Assembly (NCBI GenBank): GCA_021904315.1
Contig: CM038915.1
Coordinates: forward strand, 18,910,001 to 18,974,000
Length of the DNA: 64,000 bases
Source of the DNA: Sphagnum magellanicum
Lineage: Eukaryota > Streptophyta > Sphagnopsida > Sphagnales > Sphagnaceae
Direction of reading: 5' to 3'
Shown here piece by piece: positions 1 to 11,660 of the stretch; positions within the stretch are counted from its first letter, which is position 1; each line of letters opens with the position of its first letter. Under the pieces are notes generated by a model. That model made no database searches. It was not told the origin of the DNA and saw only the letters and a list, made by a program, of their open reading frames with translations. The position numbers were made by a program, and so were the translations under genes.

Positions 1-2316
1 AAAATGATTAGTTGCACATGAGTTCTAAGGAAACTCCAAGTGTATGAAATATTTTGAGCATAGTTTGGTTGACTATACAATTATGGTCAATGTGCATTGA
101 CTTTGCGTTTTAGTTGCATTATAACGTTAATTATTCAACTCATGCACCCAAATGCAATGATGTGCGTTGCACATTCCTTCCCCATATGAACACATCCAAT
201 TTGGGAAATGCCAAGTGGCATCAACATTGCCATGCCATATGCATGGCTTTGTAATATAAATTTTAATTTCTAACTAGCTAGTTTTTTACTCACACCTCCA
301 AGTAGCATGGCTATATTCCTTGATTCCAACATGACTAAATGCCAATCATAATACATCAATGTTTCATCCACTAACCACCTACATAATAGCTTAGTAGCAC
401 AATGGAATTTAGATATGAATGTAAATTATCAATGTAGTTCAAGTACATAATCTAAGATGTTCTTTGTTTACCTCAATGTCTTCTAGTCCTCTTCGAATTG
501 TTTCATTCATAAAAATTGATTCCTTTGTTAATAATTTCATAGCACATACAAGATTTAGGCTTTGGGGTTTGTGTGACATTGTCAAAGAGTTATTTAGCCT
601 TGGTGCATCATCATCCATGTAGGCATTGTCACATCATTGATGTGGTTTTTGCAATGACCCCATATGCAACTATCTTACAACTATAACATAATTATAGTGC
701 AATAAAAAATCAACTAATTTATGATGGCATTTGATTTTTCAATTCAATTTCAAGGCAATTATAGGTTGAACACCTTCCTCAGGATCCACCATTTCTATAT
801 GCTTTGAAATCTTTTGTAACCTCAAGAATGTCAATCCAATTACAAGTTAATGAATCCTAATGTGCAATGGAGTTTGAAATTTGTACCATTATAACCTTAT
901 AAACTTCCATGAGAAGCTTTTACAAGAAGTTTCCATTAGGTGCTTCCATTAGAAGTTTCCATATATCACATCAAATTTTTTTTGAAATTCATTTTTTCTT
1001 TTCAATTAAGTAGATGTTGAAATCATAGTGGAAGAACACATTCAACTATTACAATTCTTTGGATCCTAGCTTTGTTTTGCTTCTTAGTTTGTTCATATTT
1101 CTTTGTGCAAAAAAGTTAGCAACCTTCAAGACATTAAAGTCTTAGATGAAAAGGAATGTTGTTCCCAATTCTAAAAGTACAACATATGTGGTGTCCATTG
1201 TTGACAAAACAAGTAAAAGCCTAAATGATGATTGAAGTCTTTGTCATTAACCACAACTATTAGCAAATTATTGTGTAAAAATAATATATATATGAAAGAT
1301 CATTATTTTCTACTTTTTTTTAAGGTTTTACTATCATTGATATTTTTTTCTTGTTATTGTTATATGTAGGTTGCTTGGTAAACTGGTATGCATCCTTATA
1401 ATGGTTGGTTTCATTCTAATAAAATTTATTAAGAAATGACTAAAAATTAACTTGGTGTTGAACTTGTGTGGATGGAAGAAAAATAATGGTCACTTTAATT
1501 GGTAAACATGGCCTTCAATGAGTTATTTGACTTGAATGTGTTGAGTAACCTCCTTACTTGTCACTTATTTTCATTTAGTTACTACATGCTAAGTTTTATT
1601 GTTTTGCACAAAAGGTATGCAAGTTGCATAGGTGGGAAGCTAATTGATTTTTAGTTGGTTTGTATTTGCATACCAATACAAACATTGCAAATTGTGAGGT
1701 GCATAATGTGATGAACCTAGAATTGTGGCATGTAATTCATGTTGGCACCTATTTGTGATATGCTAGTTGAACAATACTTAGGTCAAAACATGTGTGAATT
1801 GAATCCTTGTTGATTAATACAAGTGAACAATTCCACATGCTTGTGTTAGTTCTAATTTAGTCACATTTGCTCATGGTAATGCAACTTCATAAAAAGGATG
1901 GGTGAATAAGTGGGTGCACGCTTCATGTGCAATAGGATGATGGCATTGGAAACCAAACATGACATGACACCTTTGGGCACTAAGATTATGATTTAGTGTA
2001 CATCATTAGTGATGATGTTAATTATGTGATAATTACAATATGATCTATGTTAGTTGCAACATGGGATCATTTGCTTGCAACATAGTTGTAAGCATGTTCC
2101 ACAACCATTTTTATTAGTTGCAAGTTAACATTCCATCCCTTGGTTGTAAACTAGCACCATGTAATGAATTCCAACAATTATAATTCAAAAATTTGTTAAA
2201 TGCAATCAATTGCTCCTTAATATTAAGCATATTGAATTAACAATTGCAATATGATGACATTGTTACCCCTTATAATCACAAAATCAAATTTATATATTCA
2301 TTTAATTGAATAACGC
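1..2316. other. AT-rich non-coding DNA
   Basis: No coding segment, RNA gene or clear terminal repeats are recognised here. Short motifs of the TTGCAAC/GTTGCAA type recur, especially at about 2050-2170, like the subterminal motifs of the CACTA-like element that starts at 2317. It may be older transposon debris of the same kind, but no boundaries can be drawn. Confidence 0.5.
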
Positions 2317-3424
2317 CACTATAAAAAACTCACATAATAGCAAGTTAATGGCATTATTACAATTTTCGCACAATGATATTTCAAATCCTTTGTAATTGCA
2401 CAATAAAACAATGGTTGTCACAACATAGTCCAACATGTGAAGCCTTACAAGGTCACAAAACAATGTTTATACAACTATTAGTAGTTGCACCATATTATTC
2501 AAATCAATTGTCAAAGGATTGTTTTAGACCCAATAACCAAACTTTTAGTTGCAAAACAATATTTAACTATGAAGATGTAATTATGAAAAAATAGTAAAAA
2601 AAATGTCAATTACCAATGAGTTGCCAATGAGTTGTTTTTTTGTCACCAAATCCTTACATTAATTATAAAGTAGGGTGTAGTATAAGAGACACAACAAATG
2701 TAATGTGTGCTTAAATTTTCACATTTAGAAGTGGTAATTTAATTTTGTGTTGAAAGTATAAATTATATATATATATATAATAAGGTTCATAATATATCAC
2801 TAGAACATGTGAATTAATTTGAAAAATAACTGATGAACAAAAAGCTTTCAAAAACACTCATTAAACATTATAATGCGTGTGTTTTAGCACTAAAATGATT
2901 TATAAATAGACTTCAATTTTTTTTAAATTGCATATATATTTTGAAATCTTTTACATAAAACTTGACATAATAATATAAATAATTTTTTTAAATTATTTTT
3001 TTTGGAAGACTTTTTAAAGAATATTATAAGGAATATTTTTTCAAAAGTAGTTCGAGAAGCAAGCAGGTGCGACTTACGTTATCCTATTTGCACTCGATAG
3101 TTCCATTTTAGTTGAATTATTTTCATCCACGTTAGATGAATGAAAATTGGCAAACTTATTATGTGCCATAATGTTTGTTTTCTTATTTAACATGTGGCAA
3201 TGAATTGTCCACTTTGATGTTCTAGTTGCAAAGCAATTGCATTAAGTTGCACATGTTTTTTTTATCGCATACAATGACCATATACGATGAATTGCGTTGT
3301 TGCAACTAATGGAACTTGTTTGATGCAACTAGTGATTTATTTTTACAATGAGTTGCAAGTGGTCATTGTAACAAAAAAACAAAATTGCAAGCCTAGTTGC
3401 AAAACCCCCATTTTTCTCATAGTG
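2317..3424. mobile_element. CACTA-like non-autonomous DNA transposon, copy 1
   Basis: The segment begins CACTATAAAAAAC and ends in TCTCATAGTG, whose reverse complement is CACTATGAGAAAAA. These fit the CACTA (EnSpm/CMC) terminal consensus. Between them, subterminal motifs around GTTGCAACTA/TTGCAAGT are repeated, denser near the right end (3230-3415), as is usual for CACTA elements. No transposase is encoded in its 1108 bp. The 3-bp flanks do not match as a target-site duplication, which weakens the call. A 1101-bp copy lies at 58374-59474 with the same termini. Confidence 0.5.
2764..2779. repeat. (TA)n microsatellite
   Basis: A short pure TA run lies inside the CACTA-like element. In the second copy, at about 58827-58838, the corresponding run is shorter, so the tract has changed length since duplication. 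Confidence 0.8.
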
Positions 3425-4053
3425 TTACAATTTTGAACAATTTATAAAAATCTCAAGCATTTTACATGAACGTGAAGAAACATTTAAATGATGTTTTTCC
3501 ACAAAAAGAAGGCCATCATGACCTTCATCTCATCATTGTTGTAATCTTCTCATTGCATTTCCAACAACGATAAACATGTCATCATAAAGTGTTCACCAAG
3601 TTTGTTGTAACAAGAAACATGATCATCTCCATTGTAGGCATTGCAATAACAAAACCTTCATTGTAATTTGTTAGAACCACCTACACTACAATTTATTGAA
3701 GTCACATTAACAATTTGCATAGAAAAATCACAACAACACCATCAAAACAACATGGAAATGGGTGATGAAGCAACATTTGGTGATGATGACCAGCATTTTG
3801 AGAATGCCATGTGAATTTGAAGAGAATTTCAATACCACTTCATTGATTCATAAAGTCTCATTATGCATGCAAACAATGTTCAAAAGAAAATGATTAGTAA
3901 ACATGATAGTTTGCAACCATTATAGGCATTATTGAAATCAAAAGTGATAATTCAATTTAAGCATGCTAACAATAAGAAAGTAACAAGATCAAAAAAAGGA
4001 AAAAGGAAAGTGCAAGGCTCTGACGATATCACAAATGAGGTGAAAATAATCAA

Positions 4054-4460
4054 GAAACTTGAGTAGCCTAATTGGGAGCATAATGAAGTTGTATATTTTG
4101 TTTAGGCGAAAAGAGATTTGAGCATATACCTTCATTGGACATTGTAAATTCCAAGGATTATTTTGAGAGCGCAACCATCAAGTGAAAAAAAATGATTGGG
4201 GCTATAGTACTTACTATGCATCTACAACTATGATGGGATTTGGCTAGAGCAAACATATGAAGAATTACCTTGCCTATAAGGAGAAATGGGCCACTATTTA
4301 TGGTGATTACAAAAGGATTTAGGGGCACATGTCATAATGAAGATTTTTGGAACATCCTTATAACATATAGAGTGGCATTGAATTTGCCACTTGGCTAATT
4401 CAACAATGTGATATTCAAGATGATCAATTCATTTTATGAATAGTAGTCCCATTTATGAAC
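4054..4460 (+). pseudogene. PIF/Harbinger Myb/SANT-like DNA-binding protein, broken
   Basis: Reading the + strand across frame changes gives PNWEHNEVVYxV, then YKEKWATIYGDYKRI, then GTCHNEDFWNIL, then ALNLPLGxFNNVIFKMINSF. This ordered series of Trp/aromatic blocks is the signature of the plant Myb/SANT-like domain found in PIF/Harbinger ORF1 proteins and L10-interacting-MYB-type proteins. In the family this protein binds the element ends and helps the nuclease act. At least one stop and one frameshift lie between the blocks, and the same stop within the last block occurs in the second copy (60110-60500). It is therefore a fossil, not a working gene. Confidence 0.7.
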
Positions 4461-5530
4461 CATCACATTCCTCAGATTTCAGGACCCAAATGACAACATC
4501 TACACCCTCAAGTTTGCTTATTAAGAATCTAAAGCTATTGCACATGATTAAGACTCTTGCATGTAAGATGATTTCATTCATATTAACTTCAATCCATTCA
4601 TGTATAATAGTCTAGAACCATGGTACATGGTGTTCAATGTTGAGACCATTGCACAACAAAAAGTAGCCTTGCAACACTTATAATTCCCACAAATTAAAAT
4701 GATTTACAACACGATGATCTAGTACCTCAAAGCCCTATGACTCTTCAGCTAATCACTATTGCATCAATAGATAAGGCAAGAACATATAAACGAACAACAA
4801 AGAAGGCAAGAATAAATATACCAACAATTAAGAATGTAAGAGTAGATAAGCTAAAAATAGAGAAAGCAACAATAACACCTTTGCAGCAAGTCCAATGGAA
4901 GCCTAGAATGCAATTTAAAGGATTTTGACCACCTAGAGCAAATAATGGAGTTTGTGTAGAAGTAGAAGTTTCAATGCCATTTGAATATTCTACATGATCA
5001 ATTATAGGACATGGTCAACATATTAGCATTGCTAGTATTTGTAAAAAAAAAATTATTGCCCATCAAAACTTGGTGTAAGTAATATAAAAGGGTTTTAAAG
5101 CCTTGGTTGAATCCATAGACCACACCCATGGGGGAAACATGTACAAATTTTTGAAAATTAGTTGCAGAACTTCACACATTGTGATGAACATTTGTACTAT
5201 ATTCAAATGGGTATGTTGAAGGCAATTATAGGGTTGAAACAAATGGTGGGTCAAGTTTTGTTGACAAAGATCAACTAGCAAGTACTTACAACACCCCTTA
5301 GTCATGGTCACATGGACAAATAATCTGCCAATCATCCTACCCATGCAGTTGTTATTATTTATCCTATTCATGGAGCTATTGCAAATGTATGATCTTGCAC
5401 TTGGAACTACTAGATATGGAGTTGGAGGAATTAGTCATGCACATGGAACTACATGATATGGAGTTGGAGGAACTAATCATGCACCTTAGTTATTACAATT
5501 GATTGTGCACATGGAGTTATTGGATAAAAA

Positions 5531-5749
5531 GTTGGAATTGATCATGCACATGGAGCTACTAAATTTGGATTTGGCACTGATTTTGCAAATGGAACTATTA
5601 GATATGGAGCTAATGTAGTTAATGATGCACATGGAGCTTATGGATTTGGAGTTGTTGGAATTGATCATGCATATGGAGCTATTGGATATGGGGTTGTTGT
5701 AACTAATCATGTACTTGGAGCTAATGGAAGTGGAGCTGTTGTAAATTAA
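5531..5749 (+). repeat. 42-bp minisatellite coding for a 14-residue Gly/His repeat (tail of the Harbinger Myb-like gene)
   Basis: From 5531 a frame is open for 72 codons to a TAA at 5747-5749. It reads as degenerate 14-residue units such as DHAYGAIGYGVVVT and NHVLGANGSGAVVN, each 42 bp. More degenerate units extend upstream to about 5390 but are interrupted by stops. The frame is equally open in the second copy (61577-61795). It lies downstream of the Myb-like domain on the same strand, so I read it as the low-complexity C-terminal tail of that protein. The antisense frame is also open, so coding status is inferred. Confidence 0.5.
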
Positions 5750-5879
5750 TTAAATTACACATGGGAATGGAGATGAGTCAACCGAAATCCTACACTCAAA
5801 CAATTAAAACATTGATTAAACATTGATCTTTCATTTCGACATTGATTTTCTATTCTAACACATGAACTAGATGGGATGA

Positions 5880-6480
5880 TGGGGACTGAAAATTTTGAGA
5901 GTGGGGTCATAAGTATCATTTGTCATCATGAAGATAAAGAGGAAAACCTTCTTCACCACCTTTCATTGAGTTGAAAAGCCCCTTTTGGTGAACTTGTTCT
6001 TATAATCTAGATTTTCAAAAGATTAGAGAATCATTAACACTTCTAAGTAAACCAACATGGACATCAATAAACCACCTCCTAACATCCACAACTTTTCAAA
6101 TGTCACAATTGAATAACCTCTAGTCTTATAATAAGAGTAGTCCTCTACAGATGGAATGTTGGGTTTGGACATGGAAATGTGTGTATTGTCCTCAACACCA
6201 TGCACATTTGGCAACCCACACCAATCTTTAAACTCCATCATTACAACCTCCATATTTTGTGTTATTAGCCATGAAATCAGATTTTTGAACACCATGTTGA
6301 CAACCCTAACAACTTCTTTGATAACTAACCCAACATCAATTCGCCTATCATAAACAATTCAATGTAGGTTAACAAGTTTGAGCCATGTGATAGCTTGTAA
6401 ATCACACAAGCCACCTGAACCTCCATAGGGATTGCAAGACAATACCTTGTGTCCTTTGCAATCAATGGCCTTAGCTAGTT
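5880..6480 (-). pseudogene. PIF/Harbinger (HARBI1-like) transposase, broken
   Basis: On the - strand the sequence reads IAKDTRYRLAIPMEVQVAC, then after a frameshift MVFKNLISW and CGLPNVHGVEDNTHISMSKP, then after another frameshift KVVDVRRWFIDVHVGL and RSVNDSL, then KGLFNSMKGGEEGFPLYLHDDK. These match in order the DDE_Tnp_4/HARBI1 nuclease: the first catalytic Asp region (V-x-D-x-THI), the core beta strands, and the second Asp region (LxDKxY). The third acidic residue could not be placed. The frameshift after GYSIVTFEK is shared by the copy near 62110, so the source was already dead when copied. Confidence 0.75.
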
Positions 6481-7308
6481 GGCTATCTTGAACAATCGTA
6501 AAGTTCTAAATCCACCGATCATCATCATATTCTATTAACAAAAACACAAATAACCATGTTGTACTTTGTGGCTTCACCCAATACTTTAAATCAAACCCAA
6601 TTACAATCGAGTTGGTGTTAACTGCAAATTGTGTAAGGCAATGTTTATAAGCATAATAGCAAAATCACTACCAACATTGATGGAAGAAATGGTGAAGATG
6701 TATCATCTTTTTCCTAGAAATGTTGTACAATTTCAATGAGGATGATGATTGACCCCAATGCAACTATCAACTCTCTAGTATCCATGGTGAGTTGCAAACA
6801 TTTGATTGAAGCACAAAGCTTTGTAGAACAAATAACTTTAATAAAAAAAATGAGCTAAAAAGAAAAAAACCAAGAACATGGAAAAAAAATGCCAAAAGAG
6901 GTTGAAAAAAAACAATGTGAAGTTGGAAAGATGAAAAAGAAGAAGAAATGAGAACATACATGAATAAAACACAAATGACGAGCATAGATGATGAGCATGC
7001 AAATGGTGAACATAGATGATTATGTGGTGATCATACAAAAAATAATTTACCCAAATTTGGCTACATACTAGATACGAACGTAATTTTTACTTTATGTCCG
7101 TCCACACTTAGGACATTACCAACAATGCTTTCCCAAGGAAGGGGGTCTTTTCACTAGTTTTGGCCACAATTGAGTTGAAAGGTACCCAACCTTTTTCTTG
7201 GCCACCAGTGCACTATGAAGGATGGATGGTAAGTGATCAGGAAACAATTTTCTGTTGGGTTCCAGTTCCCTGGATAACCATGGTGGTTAGCTCAGTTGCA
7301 ATTTTTTT

Positions 7309-7360
7309 CTACCTACCTACTTACTAACAACCCACTAGCAGGTTCTTAGTAGGTAGGTTG
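7309..7360. repeat. Imperfect hairpin of CTACC/GGTAG repeats
   Basis: ACCTACTTACTAACAACC on the left pairs with GGTTCTTAGTAGGTAGG on the right across a short spacer (CACTAGCA). A related fragment, ACTTATTAACAACCCACTAG, occurs at about 11182-11201 beyond the P450, showing that it belongs to a dispersed repeat. Confidence 0.5.
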
Positions 7361-7421
7361 TAAAAAGCAACCCTTTACCTATGTATAAACCATCTACTTA
7401 CCTAGTGGTTACCTGTTTTCC

Positions 7422-7445
7422 TACACACACACACATATATATATA
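7422..7445. repeat. (CA)n(TA)n compound microsatellite
   Basis: A run of CA dinucleotides passes directly into a run of TA dinucleotides. Position is read directly from the sequence. Confidence 0.8.
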
Positions 7446-8302
7446 AGACCTATTTCTTACACTATTGGTTACCAAGGTGAAACCAAATATTAACTCAGCT
7501 GAGGTTCATCCACAACTGAGTAATAAGAATCATCCAGTGGATGGATTGCTGGTGTGTGCTGGTTCACTGTGGCCTTTTTTCTCCTTTTTTTTTCTCAACC
7601 TCATCAGATCGTGAAGCGACTCGTATTGTCATATATGGGGTTTCCTTTTCTCCCTCCTCCACAATCATTTTGTTCTTTTCTCATCCGCAATCTCTCTCTA
7701 TTTCCTTCATTACGACGCCTATAGCAAGCTCATTTATCCTCAACATTACTGGAAGGTTTCTATTGCAAAGTCTTCATTCTTTTTGTTTTGCTGTATGCTT
7801 TTTGTGAATTTGTTACTTTTTTGCTCCACAACCAGCTTTTCACCTTACCTTCATCATTTCAAACTCAAACACGCCCTGTTCTTCACACTTTGGCAACATC
7901 ACCAAAAAAATCCTTAAAAGATCCTTGTTGTCCTGTTGTCGAAATTTGATCATCTCGCATTTAAATGATCATTCCAAGCCATGTCACAAGGTTAGGTTCC
8001 ATCATCAAGTTGTCCCCAGGGTTCTGACAAATCCATTGATGGGCCACGGACGGCATTCTGCAGGGAGCACCTTGTATGTCGAAAGACACTCCCAAAATTT
8101 TCATTTCCTCCCTGCCCTCCCTGCCCTGTTCTCTCTCTGCTCAGCCTTGCCCTGCCCTGCCCTGCGTTGCTCTGCTCTGATCTCTTTCTCTCTACTTCCT
8201 TCGATTTTGTTGCTGGAAATCGGGACTTAACTGGAATTGAAATTCTTGTTTCGTTCATTCCAGGAATCGGTGCTGAAAGCAGCTGGGATCGATTTTCACT
8301 TT

Positions 8303-8329
8303 GAGAGAGAGAGAGAGAGAGAGAGAGAG
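8303..8329. repeat. (GA)n microsatellite in the P450 5' leader
   Basis: About 13 GA units end 18 bp upstream of the chosen P450 start codon. The reading frame is open through the repeat, which would give an Arg-Glu run, but the protein is better begun at 8348 because the membrane anchor follows at the normal distance. GA repeats in plant 5' leaders are common binding sites for BBR/BPC proteins; a regulatory role here is inference. Confidence 0.7.
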
Positions 8330-8347
8330 GGCTCGGGAGTACAAAGA

Positions 8348-10758
8348 ATGGGTACTACTATCCATGTCGAGGATCCGGGGATGGATTTCAGTGACATACA
8401 AGGGGAGGAGGGAATTTTGCGGTTCATTGGTCACGGTATGTGGTGGTGGGAATTGGTGGCGTACACGGCAGTGATAACAGCGGTGTGTTGGGTGGTGCTG
8501 GATTTGTGGAGGCAGAGGGGGAAAAAAGGGCCCCTTCGTTTGCCTCTTGTGGGTTCCCTTGTAGAGGTTCTGTGGAACTATCACAGGTTGCATGACTGGA
8601 GTGCCTCCTATTTAAAAGACTCTCCTACCCTTCAGGTGGACTTACCTGATTTCACCATGACTTACACTGTCCTCCCTGAAAATGTGGAGCATATACTCAA
8701 GAACAATTTCCACAATTACCCAAAGGTACATATGTATGTACAATGTATGTTCTCCTGTATAGAATCTAGATGATAGATAATCTGCAAGTTCAACAGATGA
8801 TTTTTCTCCACAAAGTTTTGGTTTCTCAAATTTCGTCCATCATGATGATGATGATGATAGGGGGAAGTGTTCCAAGAGATTTTCCAAAGTCTTTTAGGAG
8901 ATGGGATCTTCAATACAGATGGGGAATTGTGGCGCAAGCAAAGGAAGATTGCCAGCTTTGAATTTGCCTCCAAAGTGTTGCGCGACTTCAGCACTGAAGT
9001 GTTTAGGGCTTACTCCTTGAAGCTCGCTGTCATTCTTACCCACACAGCAACTCTGCAGAATACGACAGACATGCAGGTGAGCTTCTTCTTGCTGTCAAAT
9101 CCACATGTCTGGATTAGTTTTTTGTTTTGGAAGCTCCAATTAGTCCTGGAACCTCAAATTATGTGCTTTCTTATTTCTCTTTAGTCCTCTATGTAGCAAA
9201 GAACATAGTTCTCAACCTTGCTTGTTATTTGGTTTTTTTTCTTTGTAGGATCTATTCTTGAGACTCACAATGGAGACAATTTGTCAAGTCAGTTTTGGGA
9301 TTGGAATTGGAACATTGGAGCCATCTTTTCCTGACATCCCGTTTGCAAAAGCTTTTGAGAATGCAAATGAGTTAAGTGCACACCGATTTGTTGACCCCTT
9401 ATGGAAGCTCAAGAGGTTCTTTAACGTCGGTGCAGAGGCCACTATGGTTAAGAGTATAAAGCAGATTGATGATTTTGCCTATGATGTGATCTATGCAAGG
9501 AAACGAGAAGTGGCTGCTCAAAAAAAATGTGGAGATGCGAAACCTGGTGAATCTCAGGTGAAGGTCTTGTATATTGTGATGTTTGTGGTTTCACAATCCA
9601 TAAAGGTTGTCAAACTTGGCTTGAATTTGTGACCTCTAAGTGCATGCATGCCTTGCAGCAGGCAGTGATGGTGAGGAGGGACTTTTTTACCAGGCTCTTG
9701 CTGCTGAATGAAGACAGTGGTAAAGAGACTTTCACAGACAAGGAATTCCGGGACACCATGATCAATTTTCTCATGGCAGGCCGTGACACATCTGCAAGCA
9801 CTATCTCTTGGTTTGTGTCCATGATGATATTGCATCCTGAGGTTGACAAAAGGATTGAAGAAGAGCTACGTGCCTTTGAGAAAGCAAGAAAGGAAGAAAC
9901 TGATTACAATGTGGGGCCCATCAAGGATCTGAAGCAATTTATTGCTGGCCTTTGTAATGGAGCTGATGATGATGAAACCAGCTTTAATCTACAAGTTGCA
10001 GAATACGCCCAATTGTTGACCTATGACTCTTTACTTAAATTGCAATATTTGTATGCAGCTATTCTGGAAACTCTTCGATTGCATCCCCCAGTCCCAGTGG
10101 TAAGAACAAGCTCCAAAGAGGCATAGATATGCTTTTCAATTGTCAATTGTCAATGTAGCAATTGTACATCTCTTTATAGCACAGGATGAAGCCCATCTTC
10201 AAATGGGTCCTGCTTCTGAAGTGGATCATGGTTTTGACTGCAGGATATCAAAGGTGTGTTGAATGATGATACGTTTCCTGATGGAACACATGTGAAGAAA
10301 GGCAGCCTAGTTGCATACTCTCCCTGGGCTATGGGACGAATGCAATATATCTGGGGTTCTGATGCATGTGATTTCAAGCCTGAGAGGTGGATGAAGGATG
10401 GTGTTGTTCAACTAGAATACCCATTCAAATTCACTGCCTTTCAGGTTGGAAAGTACCTGAATTTTGCATATCTCATTTCATGAGCTGATTAGCACCCAAA
10501 AATGTTTGGTTTATATAGGTTGAGTCTAAGACTAAACCCTAAACTGTAACTTTCTCTTCTGGATGTTGTTATGTTTTGCAGGCAGGACCTCGGATTTGCT
10601 TGGGAAAAGACTCAGCACTGTTGCAGTTAAGAATGGTATTAGCGATTCTTTGCAGATTCTATAAGTTCCACTTAGTCCCAGGAGCTATTATCAAATACCG
10701 CCAGATGATGTCACTACAACTTGCAAATGGGTTGCCTGTCACTATCACACTGAAGTAA
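8348..10758 (+). CDS. Cytochrome P450, CYP704-like fatty-acid hydroxylase (six exons)
   Basis: Exons: 8348-8725, 8861-9076, 9249-9557, 9659-10099, 10244-10444, 10582-10758. All have GT-AG introns in phase 0 and give 573 residues. The N terminus carries a membrane anchor (WWWELVAYTAVITAVCWVVL, residues about 35-55), predicting ER anchoring with a cytosolic catalytic domain. Visible P450 marks are the I-helix AGRDTSAST, the K-helix ETLR, the PERW motif and the heme-binding loop FQAGPRICLGKD with its Cys ligand. Stretches such as GDGIFNTDGELWRKQRK and SFEFASKVLRDFS are typical of CYP704 (CYP86 clan). Members of CYP704B omega-hydroxylate long-chain fatty acids for sporopollenin in pollen or spore walls; that substrate is inferred by family only. 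The gene is slightly longer than usual (family about 500-550 aa), mainly at the N terminus and in an acidic loop (GADDDET) before the K-helix. No disabling lesion is seen. Confidence 0.9.
9651..9664 (+). other. NAGNAG tandem splice acceptor at P450 exon 4
   Basis: The acceptor reads CCTTGCAGCAGGCA, with AG at 9657-9658 and again at 9660-9661. Either AG keeps the reading frame; use of the second removes one Gln codon. I start exon 4 at 9659. Confidence 0.6.
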
Positions 10759-11245
10759 ATACAATTACTGTCATCATCAACCGATCAGCACCTGACTTGG
10801 AGAAGATGGATGTATTTGCATATGCACATGGTTTGAGAAATCCAATGGCAGAAGAATAGATTTGTTAACCGGTCTGAATAAATCTGCTTCATTTCCCTGG
10901 TCTGCAACTGTTTCTGCAACACAGCTCCACTGGACAAAATACCAACTCAGTGTGCTGGTTCTGTATAAATGCAACAATATGTGGTCAAAGGTGCTAAAAC
11001 TCAGATGTAATTAGGATTTCTCAAAGCATAAATAACCTGGACCCTGGAACCCTACTTAATCTTTGGGTAGAAATTCCAAAGTCCAGGAGTTACATTCTCC
11101 CAAGTACTACCTAATTTGTGTCAGCTTGTGCTGAATTACTGCCTATTTTATTTTACTTTTGAGTTTCTGCTTTGATTATGTACTTATTAACAACCCACTA
11201 GCATTGAAATAAGACCAGTGTTGGGCACGTAAGCACTTCCTCACA
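10759..11245. other. 3' flank of the P450 gene
   Basis: Holds the presumed 3' UTR. AATAAA occurs at about 10876 and a weaker ATAAATAA at about 11029; either could serve in polyadenylation. No other feature is seen until the fold-back repeats at 11246. Confidence 0.4.
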
Positions 11246-11376
11246 TACCAGTATAGTAAAGAGGATGTAGTAGTCTACCTCCGATACTCATTACCAGTGG
11301 TCCATAGTGGTAATGGACAACTGGTTGTGAATACTGCAGGTAGCCTACCGCAGCCTCATACCCAACTGGTTTGGTA
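11246..11376. repeat. Fold-back (palindromic) repeat, unit 1
   Basis: The left arm TACCAG...GAGGATGTAGTAGTCTACC...CAGTGGTCCA pairs with the right arm TGGACAACTGG...GGTAGCCTACCGCAGCCTC...GGTA, giving an imperfect hairpin of about 60-bp arms with a very short loop. It is non-coding and resembles a MITE or other fold-back element. A second unit lies at 11437-11570, a partial left arm near 11630-11661, and a degenerate relative near 13720-13800. Confidence 0.7.
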
Positions 11377-11436
11377 TTGTTTTTGGAATTTCTTACTTAC
11401 AAGTCCAAGTATTGACCCCAGTACTTCATAACGAAA

Positions 11437-11570
11437 TACCAAACTGGTAAAGAGGATGTGGTAGGCTACCTCCGATCTCCATTACTAGTTGTCCATTAAC
11501 ACTTTGGACAACTAACTGGTAATGGATATTGAAGGTAGCCTACCACATCCTCATACCAACTTGTTTGGTA
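11437..11570. repeat. Fold-back (palindromic) repeat, unit 2
   Basis: AGAGGATGTGGTAGGCTACC near the left end is matched by GGTAGCCTACCACATCCTC near the right, almost perfectly complementary, with a loop around TTAACACTTT. The spacer between units (TTGACCCCAGTACTTCATAA) recurs after unit 2 as TTGACCCCAATACTTCATAA, so the pair arose by tandem duplication of a block of about 190 bp. Confidence 0.75.
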
Positions 11571-11660
11571 AGTAGTGTTGTTTTTCAAATTTTGATAGTT
11601 TAAGTATTGACCCCAATACTTCATAATAGAATACCAAATTGGTTAGAGGATGTGACAAGT

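Larger units (their letters stand above)
3425..6961. mobile_element. Degenerate PIF/Harbinger element, copy 1
   Basis: This block carries the two genes of a PIF/Harbinger element facing each other: a Myb/SANT-like DNA-binding gene on the + strand (about 4054-4460, with a repetitive tail to 5749) and a HARBI1-like nuclease on the - strand (about 6480 down to 5880). Both are broken by stops and frameshifts. Outer terminal inverted repeats were not identified, so the limits are those of homology with the second copy, which is cut off by the window end. The homology is continuous with the CACTA-like element at 2317. Confidence 0.7.
6962..8302. other. Intergenic DNA upstream of the P450 gene
   Basis: No gene is supported here. 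The stretch contains a CTACC-rich hairpin (7309-7360), a (CA)n(TA)n microsatellite (7422-7445) and, from about 8100 to 8200, a strongly CT-rich pyrimidine tract just upstream of the P450 5' leader. The promoter of the P450 should lie here, but no TATA box can be chosen with confidence. Confidence 0.5.

Noticed and set aside
5063-5710. Open frames on the - strand at 5371-5063 and 5710-5486 (also at 61419-61048 and 61756-61532 in copy 2)
   Set aside because: They are antisense to the Harbinger Myb-like gene and its 42-bp repeat. Their Asn/Ser/Ile-rich composition comes from the repeat, and no family is recognised.
8237-8347. In-frame upstream extension of P450 exon 1
   Set aside because: It would begin at a non-ATG codon or run through the GA microsatellite, adding an Arg-Glu run before the membrane anchor. 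The ATG at 8348 gives a normal anchor position.
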